Positions 36,801 through 51,800 of a DNA stretch of 64,000 nt are shown piece after piece. Location: contig SSNP01000130.1 of NCBI GenBank assembly GCA_006937955.1, forward strand, positions 1,294,621 to 1,358,620, written 5' to 3'. Each line of letters begins with the position of its first letter. The stretch's first letter is position 1. The notes below the pieces were generated by a model. It saw only the letters and a list, made by a program, of their open reading frames with translations, did not search any database and had not been told where the DNA came from. This DNA is from Pachypanchax playfairii. Lineage: Eukaryota; Chordata; Actinopteri; Cyprinodontiformes; Aplocheilidae. Position numbers and translations under genes: made by a program.

Positions 36801-39800
36801 GAACACCCTCAAAGTCTTCCAGTTCTATACGCAGAATCATGTCTTTGGCTTTCGTCAGTAAATGGATGTAGTCGTTCCCCAGCCAGAACTCACCTCTGCA
36901 AAACACAAGATGGTAGAGGAGCAAAGGGATGGAAGAAAACTAAGAATAAGGTATATAATATAAATAACTCATACACTGACACAGTCGCTTGGAAAATAGA
37001 TTTATTCAAACAAAATGAACTTATTCCCACACCTGGGAGGATATAGAGGGGGTGCAAGTGAGGTGTGACAGTGAAAAATGGATGAGAGAGTGTTTTGGGT
37101 TTTTTTTTATTGGGAGAGAATGCGCGAGCTGCAGACATGCTTATCAAGAAGTTTCATGGTTATTTCTCACAGAAAGCAACAAAGAGGTGAAGATATCGAT
37201 CTGCTAGTAGAATCCACATAAAGCAGAAGCCCAGCGTGCCCTTCACTGACTATTGTGTCTCAACATTAACACTCTTCTGTCTTAAATAATAGATTTAGCT
37301 ATAAAAGTTTGCAACCTGTGAAAGGGAATCAAAGTTACTGTGGTGAGAGTATTTATGTAGTTTAATGAGAGATGATCCATCAGTGTTAGTGAAAAGCAGG
37401 TGGTGAACAGAGTGTGGTGGTGAGAACAGGTGTGTATTGTTAATGTTATGCTTCTGTCAAAGCCGATTCGCTAATGAGACTGTAGTTGCTCCTAAAAGTG
37501 AACTGTGTGTTCTATTTGTAAGAAAAACATCTCAAACTAACAGGTTTTTGCTATTTATGACCCATTTGAAAAACCAGTAAATCTGTCAGCTAATGTTTGA
37601 TTCCAGTCAAAGGTTTTTAAAGGTATACTAAGTAGAAAATAATGGCTTGTATTTCCAACCATCAGGTGTCACTAATGAGCCAAATCACAACCCTGTCACT
37701 TCCACTAACCACCACAGGGTGGCAGAAACGAGTATTATTCCTCACTCCGTCACACAGAGTGGCAGCATTCAAGAGACTCAATGTCCAGCTTTTCAACTCC
37801 AAGTGGGAAAAAAGCGTCCCTTTTTTATTTTAGCAAAAGCTAACTCAAGTTGATACTCAAGATGATACTGCTTGCTTTGAAGTGGCTTCTTCCATGCTGT
37901 CTGTCAAATAACCTAGCAAAACTTTAGCTGAAAAGTCTCTACAAGCTCTGCTCACACGAAGGCTGGGAGATTAAATGAATGTTACGCTACACTCCCCCCC
38001 TCTGCTCTGAGTGAGCATTAAGCAGCAGATCAGGAGCTTATACTCACTCTAGTGTTGGAAAAAAGTACTACAAGTTTGTTAGACCGTCAAAAAATTAAAA
38101 AAGGATAATAACTTTTTAAAGTAAAAATAAATCACATGTGGAATTATGGCAAACAACATGTTTAGCTCTCTAATTATAGTATTACTTTATTTTTAAAAAG
38201 CATAATATTGAAAATTCTACATATTATGCCTTGAAGGCTGCGTCACGGTTTTAGAAGGTGTTCTATGTGAGTTGGTTGATCTGGCTATAACTTTGAATGG
38301 CCTAAACATTGATTTTGCAAATCAAATGTGAAGTATTTTCTGAAAATTCTGTCAAAAACGAAGGAAATAAAACTGACCTTCAGCATGAAGAATTGATTTT
38401 GTGACATAAATCTGGTGTACAGAGCTGGAGACAAAAATTCCCACTGTGGTGTTTTTGTTTGGGCACTTTGCTTGTGTTCCATTATTAAAAGATGGCTCTG
38501 ATAATTTACTGCTGCTCTTCTATAAAGTGGGGAGTCAAGCTTCATAAAACGCTGCATCCTGCAGACATATAATGCGTCTCAGTTGCAGCTTTTATTGGAT
38601 CTCCCATTTCCGTTAAATCCTCAACTTTATAGACCAGATCTCTGCCAGGTTAAATTAACCCTAATATAAATAGGATTATATTTCATTCTTTCAGTCATTC
38701 ACCTTGTATTAGGTTAGATCATTTTCCTATTAAGATCAGAAAAGACTGTGTACAAGACTTACTTGAGGTTTCCAAAACCCTTTTTATACTCGGCCCAGGT
38801 GCGATTAAAGCTGACAGACCCATCGAGACGCTGCTGTATCACTGTCCAGCCGCCTCCGAACGACTCCATCTCACAGTAAACCTCAAATGTTCCATTGCGG
38901 GGATCAGGGGTGACACGATAAACACCGCTCTTCCTCACCTCCAACGCGTTGTAGTCTGAACAGTCCCGAGGGGCTAAAATAACTGTGGAATGAATACAGA
39001 CAGGAGAGATAGTTGGTTTTAGGAGGATTTTTCTGGATGGATTCAATAATCTTTCTTTGGCCTTGTCCAACAAAAAAAGCTTGTAATAAAAACCGTCCTA
39101 GAGGCTAAAAGCTGAAGTCAATAAGATTAAGAAAAGGAATTTTTTGTTCAGAACTTTGTGAAGGTCTCACTCCTGTTTTTAATGTCTGGGATATGTATAA
39201 AAGTTTAGATTTATTACTTGCTTTGGTGCCAATTTGGATTTTAAAATTCATTATCACAAACAAATCAGTCAATTCCCCTTTTTTTTTTTAATTCTTTGAC
39301 TTTCTCTGAGATCCAGCCACCCTTCCCCCTCCTCCCTTTTATTCTCATTTGTCCTGTTCTTATACTTTGTTTTGGACTGCAGGTCATGCACCGTATATCA
39401 GTCATGAACTGAAGGAAAGAGACTTGTCAAAACTTGGGAAAGTGTAAAACTGTATTGGAAAGGTTGCCTCTGCACATCTGGCACCTCGTGTCTAGATCGA
39501 CCCGACATTGGACAGGCGTTACTTGTTCTGCATTTTCAGGAATAAGCAGGAGGGTGGAAGATATTCCTGTCACGTTAATAACTCTATCTGCATTCAGTGT
39601 ACTGACCTGTGAGTTCTGTCAGACTCCCTCCATTATCATGTCTAAGGGCAGTTTCTCCACTTCACTCCACTTCACTTCAGCCCTCCCTGTTTGTCCCCAT
39701 CAATTCCACCGGACAGCCAGTGTCCCTCGATGGACAAGAGCCACCTCCATCTCACAAGTTTGGCACTTTGCCTCACCTTAAATAACTCAAATATTACTCA

Positions 39801-42800
39801 CTTGCTCAGGTCTAAAAGACTCTTGGCTGTCTGTCAGGTTGTTGAGACAAATTAGGGGATAATTGGTTGGGGACTGTTCGAGCAGGAGAAAGATGGCGTC
39901 GGTCATTTCTTCAAATATCATCCAGTAGAGCAAATATAGAATTGGATTGAAAAGATTTGGCTTTCTAGTGGCCGAGGAAAGGTAAACTTGTTCAAGATCC
40001 ACTCCTAAACACAGAATTCTGAATCAAAGCAGCTTTAGATTGGGAATATTTTATCTTTGGAAATGAAGCTCGTGTTTTGTTTTTCTGCTCAGTCTGTCTG
40101 ATCAGAAAATCCTTTTGTTTTGAAGAACATTTCACTTACGCAATCAAATTTTCGGAGGCTTTAGCGCTTTTTCTAAAGCAACTTACAAGCAAATTACTTT
40201 GCCTTCTTTGTTCAGTACTGACAGGTTTGACAAGGGAGCATAAGTGGATTAGCTTGACAGAGCAACATGCGTTTTAAAGATGGCTTCCTGACAGATCTGA
40301 CATGTGTCTGTTAAATGTGGCTGTTTGACGTCAGGCTCTGCTCACACTGGTTTCATAAAGGGGAAACAAATGTAATCTAAAAAGCTGGCCTTGTGACAAG
40401 GAAGGAAATGCTTTCTGCTGAGAAAACGATAGTGTGATCCTCCCCTAATAAAGCTAAAATTAAATACCACTGTTCAGTTTTGATGGACAAGATCTTATCA
40501 TTAATGAAATATTGTCCCCACTCATCCGATTTATCGACATGCACTTGCTAGCATAGAACTGAGCATCCATTTTCAGTTTTTCTAATAGATTTAGTGTAGC
40601 TTGAATTTCTGTCAACTCGCCTCGAGATACAAGTAAGAAAATTGATCCTGGCAACAGGAAGAAGGGAAAGTGGCTGACGGGATCAGAAGAAAAGTTTACA
40701 CTTTGTCAGAGTGGTGTTATCACCCAAACCTGGTGTTAAGCCTGTATCTCACTGGGCTGCAGCTGTTGGCAGTTAGAGACATAAAGTCAGTCTGAATCAC
40801 ACTGAACTGGTATTAACGACACTTTAGAAAATGGAAAAGCTGCAAAGAAATTGTGACATTTGGGCAATTGTCTCCATTTTCTGGGCACAGTTTGGTCGCC
40901 ATGTTGTTTAATTTATATTTATGTTTCATTGATTTGTCCATTGTTGCAGTTAGAATGTCCAATTCTCTTATGTCTCCAGTCAGTTACAAGTTAGTGTCTC
41001 CTCATTGGTTCGAGATGCTCACAATGGCTGTAGAGAATATCAGCCTTGTGGATTTTAGAAAAATTCAAGTGAAACTAAGCATTTTTCAAGACATTTTGGA
41101 AAGTCCCTCGTGTATGTTGTTCGCTTCTTGTTACCAAAAGTTACAGTGCAGTGAGATACAGTGACACTGACACTTCTCTAAAATGTTGTTGCACTTTTGG
41201 CAGTTATATCATGACCTCCTCCCAAAATGTCAACATATTTCCCTTTTAAATCTGTTTGATTGTCTTTAAATAAAATCACCACGTTCACAATCATTTATTT
41301 GAGTGTCATGTGACCCTTTCCAACACGAACTGCTTCTCTAAACTCATCTGACATGAACGAACTTGTTAAAATAGCAGAGTTCTGAATTTATTCAACATCT
41401 TACTGTCAGTTTTATAGATGAAGAAAAATCTGTACAAACATGGAAACATTTAAAAGTTGTTTTTCTAAAGTTCGCCAGATGTTATCAGTTTTAGATTCAT
41501 CTTAGGTTATGAAATATCTATTAAGAGAAACACCGTTTACACATTTGATAACCATTTTTTTTTCTAATTTAAAATCAACAACATGACAGATAAGGAGGTA
41601 GATTGATGTATGTTGTCCATGATGCTGGGAGGTTCTGCCTTGATTGCTTCACATGTTATCAGTAAGACATTTTTGGGGCCAGTGATATGGAGCAGAAGGA
41701 CGACCACGACTGCCAGAAGAAGAGGAACAAGGGCAAAAGGGGGCGGAGCCAGTAACTTGAAGTTAAAGAAACAAAGGAGAGAAAATGTGAAATAGAAAAT
41801 TAAATTCTTGACTGAGTCGTGAGGAAATGGGAAAGTTTAGAGAGGAAGCAAATGCACATGAGAAGGAGACAGGATTCCCTTCACACCACTGTCCCGCTAA
41901 TCTGCTTAGGAATAAGCTTGCATCTGTTTTCCACATGAAAGCGCCGATACAGCCACATTCATTCATGCAGTATCAGGATATTATTCAGTCTTTGACTGAA
42001 AAGTGGCCCGTCTTTCTCCTGTGTTCTCATCCAAGTGAGCTCTTACATCACTGTAGGAGGTTTGTTATGCTTAGCTAGTTTGCAATTCCAACATAGTTTC
42101 ACAGACACTATAATAAGATTTCGCTCATTTTTTTTTCGTCATCACTATGCAGTGATACATGCCAAGAATCTGTCTCTGTCATTTTAAGGTTTTATGCATA
42201 TGGTGGATGAAAACTCTGGAATTCCAGTTTTAGGGTTGAGTTTGTTGAATAACCTCCCTGATGTTTGATCTAAAAGTAATTTTATGCAAAATAAATCACT
42301 CAGCTGATATAGAGTGAAGGATATGGGACTAGTTCCTGGCCATTCTAATAGAAATTTCCGGTTCGCACATATAGCTCTGTCCTACAAATTATTGTTTAAA
42401 TTTTTAATGAAAAAAGGTCTTTGCAGGATGGTTGTCAGCTCAAAGGATTTCACATCCCTTCTCCTATAAAAGAACAGCCTTGCAAGGTGAAGGTGACTGA
42501 ACAAATATTTGTTTTTCACGTGATTGAAGTTCACAATGTCCATTTAGGAATGATTGGACGGAAACTGTGCCAGAACAAACAGCAAAAGTCGTTTTAGTGT
42601 TTGACTTTAAAGAATAATGGGGGGGTTAAAGGGAAGCTTACACTGAGGGCTGTTCTGTACTGCACACTGGTTGGTGCAGGTGGAGCTGAGCTTGTTGACC
42701 ACTCCGGTGATGTTCTCCACCCGTCGGTCCACCATAGCTTGCACATTGTCCATGTTGAGCAGGTTGAGCTCCTCTAAACGACCCTGCAGAGCCGAGATCT

Positions 42801-45800
42801 GGTTCCTGGCATTGCGGAGGCTGGCTGACATCCTGTTCAGCTTCACCTGAGAAACAGCCAGAGTGGGAGTGAGGACCATTTTTTTTTAGCACTGACTACA
42901 AAAGCAGGTGGATTACTGAAGGCACCAGCCAGCATAAATGTTCAAATGGAAACGGTGTCTGCGCGATGGTTGGCTGTCTGCCAAAGTGGCTGTGAGAGTC
43001 AACAAGCTTTACAAGGCAGCTGAAATTTACCGCCGTTTGGCTTGTGTCTAATACTGATTCCCCACCCTGTTTACAGTACCAGGAATTTTCTCAGGTGGAT
43101 CGGTGCCAGGTCAGACATCACTGGACTTAAAGCATCTGGTCTGTTTACATTCCACTTGAGTGCATTTGACTGGACTCATTTTAGGTGGTTCTGTGTCTGT
43201 ATGATCTTTATGTTCATCCTTGTCTCTGAGATTCAAAAGGCTGATAAGGACTAAGACTGACATAAAAATGTGTGATTTTAATGTACATTAATGAAATGAA
43301 ATGTTATATAAACAACTTTTCCAGATTATTCCTGCTTTAGAACGAGGGAAGAATAACAAACTAAACTTGGATTCATGGTTAAAATTGATCATTTATCAGT
43401 TCATTTGTGCTTAAATTTTAGTCCTTACCTGCATGTCTTGCATAGTACTTGGATTTGGTGTCATTTTCCCAAAATTGGAACCTTGCCCTGCTCCAGTATT
43501 ATCCACAGTGGCTTCAAAAATCATCCCATCTCCTCTCTGCTCTTGGCTGGATGCAGCTTGTATTCCCTTTGGCGTCAGGTCCTGTCTGAGTCCTTCAGCA
43601 TCTCTTTGAATCAAGACCTGCTCCGCTCTTTGATATCCAACAGCCTCATTGCCTTGTGCCCCACAGCACTCCTGGCACCCAGTTTTCAGCTTGTTCACCA
43701 CCTCTTTCAGACTCTGCAGCTCCTTCATCGTCTTCTCCAGCAGCCTAAACTGTTTGGGCAGCTGAATGGTGAGGGGGGGCAGGGTGAGCTGGTAGGGACA
43801 GTCCTCTCCCTCCTCTGCCCCAGGCCCAGAGCTCCCACAGTGGCCTGAGGGTCTAAGCTTCATGGGGCAAGAGGTGGGGTTACCAGATTCAGATCCCAGA
43901 TTGTAGGGTCCTCGAGCGTCCCACCGCTGGTAAGAGTTACCAGAGAAGTCCGCTGCCCTGCTGGTTTGCGGCACAAAGGTGGCTGCAAGCAGGAGACTCG
44001 CACAAACGCAAAGAAAAACCGTCCTCATGTTTTTAAAATGGGTTTGGAAAGAAAAACGAGTCTGTGAGTAAAACAAGACAGAATGTAAGTAAACTTGAAG
44101 TGTGAATGAGTTGTTTGTGTTCTCCTTCAGATTCTTAGTACAAAAAAAAGGATGGAAATGTGTCCAGTATCGTTTTGGTTTAAGAGTGCTCCTCTGTTTG
44201 TAAGTGCATGTGTGAGTGTGTGTGAGTGCAGCATGCAAGAGGTGGAGAGCGCAGAGAAACTGCTGCTGCCTCAGATAGCTGTGTCATTAATATCAGGACG
44301 AGAGAGGGAGGGAGTTCGAGAGTGGGATGGGTGAGAGAGAGTGCTGAGTTACAGAGGATGGGAGGGGTCGGTCCACTGCGTATTACAAAACACCATTTCA
44401 CCAGCATCGAGTACAGAGAGGGAGAAATGTAAAGACAGTAAGAGGCAGGTAGAAAAGATCAGTGTGTACGGTCATGAAGGTGTCACCCATTTGTCTTACC
44501 CTGAAGTCAGCTCGTCTCACTGAACTTTATTACCTATTTTTTGTCTAATTAGATCACGTCAACAAACAAAGTCTTCAAATAAGATTCTTGTTAAGGTTAA
44601 AATATACATTAAATTGTGCTTAATCCATATCTGTATGCATTTAATTTAGAATGATTGAACATAATGATGCAAAAAACATTTAAAACATGAAGATCCCATG
44701 CCTTCTTCTATAATCACAGATAACCCTGCACCCGAAATTTCTTGTAAAACCGAGTTTAAACAAAGCGTTTCAACATTATCGCACTAATTTTCTATATTTT
44801 TTCTCATTTATGTTTATTAAATGGGCTGTTATCTCATTCTAGGATACCCACAGAATGCCTTCTGGAATTCAAATGTCTTAGTTTTTAATTAGTTAGAAAA
44901 TCTTCTTCAAACCAAAAGAAATTTTATTTTAACCTTTTTTTTTTTAATCAACCCAAGTGTTTCACAATAAAAAGTTATGGTTAAAAAGTCAATTTTTTTC
45001 AGAATTTGTGATAGACTTTTAATTCTTTAACTTTTAATTGTTATTGTTGAGAAACAATAAGTGTCTTAAACAAACTGTCAGCTCGTCCTCGCGGCTTCCA
45101 GGCGCCAGCGGCTGATTAGAATATATATTTAAACTCCTGCGATGTCACCAGTTATAGATTTATGAATTAGTTTAGCTTAAACACAAACAATGAAGCCTTT
45201 TATTATTAAGCACTGAGCAGTAAAGTTGTTTTGTTTATCACAATAATGCTGAGTCTTCTTCTGTGGTGGTTTTAGGACGGCCATGAAGGAAATTGCACTT
45301 ACATCAGACAATCTAATGAACCATCTTATAGAAATAATTATCCTCTAACTGCTATTAAAATAAATTCCTCTGAGTTGACCACATGTCTTTATCAAGCTGC
45401 TGTCTTGGCTAGATGTTTATTCTTCTTTGATTCTTCTAGCCCTTTTGGAGATTCATCTGTTTGGCGTGAATAGTTTATGGGTGAAAGTTCCAGTTTTATT
45501 TTCCTAAGTGATTCACGATCACGAGACAAGCCAAAAGGATTTGTGTTTAATTTCCATTACATGTCTGATGCATCGTATTACTGAAGATGAGACAGTTTCA
45601 GGAACAGATTTTCTGTTTCTACTGAGGAATCACTCCAAAACAAGTTAAAAAAAAAATGATCTCACAGCACAAAGCGATTGTATCTGGCTGTAGCTCTCCT
45701 CCAATTCAAACAGCATCATGAAGGACATGAAGGGAAAAAAGAGAGCGGGTGTCTCTCTTCATCACGCAGTGGAATGCAGGGCTGTGCCTTGTGACCGCTG

Positions 45801-48800
45801 TCATTATTTTTCTGCCTGAGGGTGCAGCGTATTAAAGCTCACACTATATACAGTGTACATACACTGGACTACATACTCATTCTCCTGGTCTGCTGGAAAT
45901 ATCCCACGCCTGCTCGCCTGAGTGGGTGCAGGAGAGGATGGACAGGTGTGTGCGCCTTCAAGTGCCTGCATAAATATCTTTTTAGTAATTGTCCCTGCCT
46001 CACTTTAGAGGTGATTTGCCAAATGTGAGCCTCATGCTTCCCACTCCCCCCCCCACATAAAAGCCTCCGCTGCTGCAGATAAATCCTGGCAGCTGAATAA
46101 GAGAGGCTCCCTGAAACCGCCCCAGGCTGCTTCTCACAGATAAATGCTCAGCATACAGCCATGATGTCTGTCCCATCACTGATGTCATGCAAAAACATAA
46201 AGCTAACCACTTTTAAAGTCTAAATTAGCCTCCAATTATCATTTTTAACCTAAGATTACAGTATCAACATAACTTTTAAAGATTCTACACCTCTCAGTTT
46301 GACCTCCGGGGACAGAGAGAAAAAAAAACAGAACAAATCACATTAACGATCCACATCATTCACTGCTTTGGTATCTCTGTCCTTTTTGGACCTTGAGTCG
46401 TGGCGAACGCTTATGACGATGAACAATATATTGGGGGTCAATCTGAGAACACAATAATCTGTACCTGCTGTTTGAAGTGGAGACGAGATATCAGCCCACG
46501 TGTTTGTACAACGTTCTGTGTGTGTTCAGGTTGTTGGAAAACCTGCTACACAGTCTGACCGGAGATATCCTCAGACAAGGTGGAGACAGGACCATCCCTC
46601 ATTTTCTCGTCTCTCTACCAACCTGGCTCTGGAGATAAGAAGTGAACAGCACCTGCTACAAACCCACACAGCTCCTTTCATAACAACACACATTTCACAA
46701 CACCGTTGCACTGTTTTTCACTTGACACATGTCTCATTATCAGTGGGTTATTTCCAGTAAATAATCTCCTTTTAAGGTTGTCAATTTGTGTTTTTCTGTT
46801 GCGATTATTTTAGTCAGCTTGTCTTAGTTTGCTGCCGTAAAGAAAACTTTCTTCTTGTTTTCAGCTGTTGTCATCGGAGAAAATTAGCCAGATTACAGCA
46901 GCCAAACTGAAAAACAACTACGAGCTACTTCATGACAAACTGAAATGGTATGTTTGAATCATTTTTTATTTATTTCTGTTGACAAATTGGAGGTTTTTGG
47001 TTCAATTTTAAAGGATGTTGAGCACATAGAATCCGATAGATAAATATTTAGGACTAATTAAAATGCTACCAACACAAGTTTCTCTGAATTTGTCAAATTT
47101 TATTTGCCATAAAGCAAAAAACACAAATACAGAAAAAATTTGGAAGTAACTGCTGACGCCTCAAACTTCACGCAATCTAATGAACTTTAGTAATTTTTAG
47201 GTACGCAGAAATGTTATAAATGGCAAATTAGTCAAGTTTCAGTAAGATTCAATCACTAGAACCACTGTTTAAGTTCAAACACTGAAAAATAACAAACAGC
47301 TTTAAAAATGTCCTTTTTTTCAAAAAGGTTATTAAATTCTCGGGGGCCAGATTGTAACATTTACTCCTCCTTTATATCCAAATAATTACAAATTCTTCAG
47401 CAAATTTGTGTCATTGTGTCACCCAACAGGGCCCAGAATCGTGAGATCTGGCTTTTGGGAGAAGCAAAAAGGTGTCGAGCTGAGCTGGAGCGTCTTCGTG
47501 CTGAGGTAGAGCGTACAGAGGAGCAGAGCGACTCTGAGGAGCCTGAGAGTCAGGTCAGCAAACTGAGGCAGCGACTCCTGCAGGCTTACAACCAGCTGAA
47601 AGCTGCTGAGGAGAGAGAACACGAAACACAGCATGAACTCAAGTGGTGAGATGGATGTGTGCACGCACCGTCATGGCAGTCACTGATGTGACACATTTCG
47701 CTTTCTGTCAGCTTTTCAGTCAAACATATAAAGTGTCACCCAGCTGAGAGGAACACAAGAGACAGATGAGCGTAAAGACAAAAGACAGAAGTGATGATAA
47801 GAGATGTTACTATGACAGGAGAGCTTACATGTGCAGTAACACACACACTGCGGTGACCAGGGATCAAACACAAAGGTTCCATGAGGTGAAAGTATTAGAC
47901 ACAAACACACAGATGTACCGTTTGTACAGCTTAAAGCATTTTATTCCTCTCAAACTGAAACAATCACTCAGAAAACTGAAGATGAGCTTTGTTTTCTTAT
48001 TTATATAAGAAAGGTCAAGTGAAGTTTCCTGTTTGCTGTGGTTGTAACTCATCTTTAGTCTCGCTCTGTTATCTCTTCCATCATCATCATCCTTCTTTTC
48101 CTCTCACGAGTCTCTTTTCTCATCACGGACAGTTTTCCTTTCCTCTGCTGCAGGTCTCTGTTTTCGTCTCGGCTCAGTCCAAAAGGTCAAACACACCCAC
48201 AGTAATGGAAAAGAACGCACTCGCTCTAATATCTCCCTCTTTTCTCTGTGCGCAAACTTGTCAAGTGCTGAAGGGAGGTTACTGGAACGTTGCTGAGCAA
48301 CATGATAACATATCGTGGGGGTTCCCGAACGAAATATTTTGACTTATAGCTCTTGAAAATTGTGTAACATGTACTAGTGACCTCACTTTATATGAATTCC
48401 AGGCTAAAACAGTCGCTTCAAAACACACTTAGATGACGAGTTGCATAAGAATACAATGAAATATAATAAAAGTCAGAGAATTAAACTTGGAAAAATTGAA
48501 CACTTTGTGACAAAGTTGCATGAATGTCGCTCAAATGTTCCAATTTATTCGCAGCTTCAGAATTCTGAGTTCTTCGAGCAGCGGTAACCGATAGCTTAAA
48601 TAAAACAGCTCGCAGGTCTTTCCCTGCGGATGCAGCCATCTACAGTATAACACACTGACTCTGCATGTTATTTATGGCATCTGTTTGCCAGGGAGGTTTA
48701 TACTCTCACTACCTCAGTTTCTCCTTCATCCCCTCAAGCTGAATCTATTCTCCTTCCTCATTTTTTTCTCTTCTTCCTTGTTTGTTTTCCCTACTTGCCT

Positions 48801-51800
48801 CTTTTCCACATGACTATCAGTCTGCAAAACACAAGCAGATGCTCAGCATGAAAATATGCTCTTTGAAAAAAGAAAAAAAAAAACTAGCATTGCTTTCTTT
48901 ATCTTTAGCCAAACAGATACACAGGAATTCAGCAGTTTTTTTTTTTACAACTCAGAATCACGATCTAGCGTTCATACATTTTCTCTGTATCAGTTAATAT
49001 CCAATACATCAACTTGTCAGGAAGATTAATATCATTTGCTTTGTGAAATGCGCAGCCGTACAGTATGTGCTGTTGTAAGGTTTTTCATAATGACATAGCT
49101 GACTGGAAATTATTTCATACAAACTCTAATCGACTGCTCAAAAAGCATCTGCCGCAGGGAGAGGAAAAATTCACCCAAATTAGGATCTTATTCATTCATT
49201 CTGGTGACCCAAGATTTATGAGCTGATGTAAGATGAAGCTTGTTCTGTAGACGTGCCGCCAGTCCTGTTTGTGAGGACACTATATAACAGGTTTTCTGTT
49301 CTATGGGTGGGATTCTTATTTACTACAAACTGCATATTAGTCAAGTTCTAAAAATGTGCATGAGTTAGCATCAGTGTATTCCTCTTTCAGCTGAACCTGG
49401 AACTGAAACCTCTTGTTTCTTTCTTCTTATGCTTTTTTTTTTTCATATTTCGTCATGGGTGTAGTCTCCAGGAAGAGAAGCAGTTTCTGAAGAAAGAGGC
49501 TGAAACCAGACCTGCTGTAAGTTCATCCTCACACGCTCCAGATGAATTATCATCCTAATACACGTCTCAATAACAGATAAATATGAAGATTTGCTGTTAC
49601 TTAAAGCAACATGTGGTTTTGAAAGTATTCCATGTTAATGTATGATATTTTTCTGTATGTTTTAATAAACACGTTGGTTCATTCCTGTTATATTACCTGT
49701 GCTGCAGCACTCTGTGATTCTGCAGGGTTTATTAACTCAAGCTGCAATGCATTCTATCTTCTGAGATATCAGCAATAAAATGAAACAACAAAATGTCATT
49801 TGTTTTTGGAGAAAAAAAATCGAATCTGATTTCGAGAGGAAGAATAAACCCAAATATAAATCTTAATTCCATGAAATCAAACTGGCTGAAATCTGTTTCC
49901 TGCTGAAGGATTTATAGTCTGAGTCTGGAATCACTTGATGATTAAAGTCACCAGTTAACTTGTAACTTCAGATCTGGTAATTCTATGATTAAACTGTTCC
50001 TGAAAATTTAAATAAAAGCAAAAAATAACATTTTTATTGCTCCGACACCAGAAACACAACATATCTTATCCAAATCTAGAATCTGTGAGAAAAAGCAGTG
50101 ATTTTTTGTTGTTGTTGTTCTCTCATTTTGAGCTCAATTGAATCATCATCCCTGACTCTTGATATCTGATCCGATGTTCTTTGTGTTGGTGGGTCCACCA
50201 GGAGCTTGAAAGCAAGACGAAGACCTTGAAGGATAAATGTGAGGCTCTTTATGAAGAGGTGGCCCGGAGACAACAGGATGTCAGGTGATACATCATGCAG
50301 ATGTGACTTGTGGGTGGCTCGTTGGTTCACTTTCACCTCGCAGCAACAACGCTAAGATTTTGGAATCTGCTGTGAAGCTGCATCTTTGTTGTTTTTATTT
50401 TTTCTGAGCCTGAACTGGCACTCTGTCCAGGTGTATCAAATAATTTTCTTACATCACTAAATGATAAAGAAAAAAAACAGTTTAAACATTTATATTACTG
50501 AATTGTTGATGTCTTCTTTGTGTTTTTATAGCTTCTGTTTGAAAAGCAGCTGATTTTCTGAGTGCTCTTTATGAAAATTGCATTAAATAACACAATGTTT
50601 CTTTTTATCCCACTGCGTACACAGAAGCCTTTTGGGGGATATTGAAACACATGAAACGCTGATATTAAAAGAACAAGAAGAGCTGGAAGAAAAGAAGAAG
50701 ATGATCAAACTCAAAGAGGTCTGTGAGAGGTTGTAACAGAACTTCAGCATTAATTAATGATCTGTTTTCTTATGTTTGTGTTTGCATTGTTGTTACAAGG
50801 CTGAAAAAGCAGGACTCATCAGTAAAACCAATCAGATAATAAAAGAGACTGAGAAGCAACGTTCAAAGTGGAAGTAAGTACAAGTAACATAATTTTTACA
50901 GAAATCAAAGCAGAACAAGTGATCTTGAATGTGGTGACATAAAAACACGTGCTTTAAAAAGTTCACCCATTTCCTAATGCTGCTTTAAGAGAAAGTTTCT
51001 CCATGTGTATCAGGCACACAATCATTAATTATTCAGCTCAAGCCTTGCTGCAGAGCGGTGAACATGTGGCATCACAGCCAATGCCTTTTTAAATTTACTG
51101 AATTGATATTTAGCTCACAAGTCGTGCAGGCCAACAGTCTGCACGAGCATTTTGAGCCAGGACTTGTAATTTGTAATTCAAAAAGCTGAAGAATTCAGAG
51201 GGTTTCTAAACCATGTTTGCACATGCTATAATTTTAGAAGATGTGTAGATAATTAGAGTAAATTTCACTTTTATCATTTTTTGTGTTTTTTCTTCTTTTT
51301 TTTCAATTCTCTGTTTAAAAAAATATGAAAAGAGTTTCAGTGGTGAAGATGGAGGCAATAAATAAGGAGGCTTCAGAGACAGAGCAGCAGGTGAAGGTGG
51401 TGGTTGAGCTTAACCAGTCACTGATTATAACGAGAGAGGAGATGATGCAGGAGCTGGAGGATCTCAGAGCCCAAATGGAGGCGTGTCAGAGGGAGCAGAG
51501 AGAGCTGCTGAAGGAGCAGGAGGTCATCAGGGAGGAGATGGCTGTACACATGGGCAACAGGTTCAAAACAAAACCTTTAAGGTTTGTGTTTTAAATTTGG
51601 AAGAGTTATACAATTCATTATGTTTGTTTTTATCAGAGGTATCTTGGAAATGAAGCTGCAGAACCTCACAAGTGACAGAAAGCAGCTGTATGAGAGGAGA
51701 TCTGTGCAGCTCAGGGAGACAAACAGGTACCAAATAATGTCCGACAGTCATACTTCAAATCCACTGTAACAGAGATGTTGACAGTCAGTGTTAATCTTAA

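Noticed and set aside
44029..44238. Upstream extension of the fgl2 frame to an earlier ATG
   Set aside because: The extension is His/Thr-rich from CA-repeat DNA and would bury the signal peptide; the start at 44028 fits the family.
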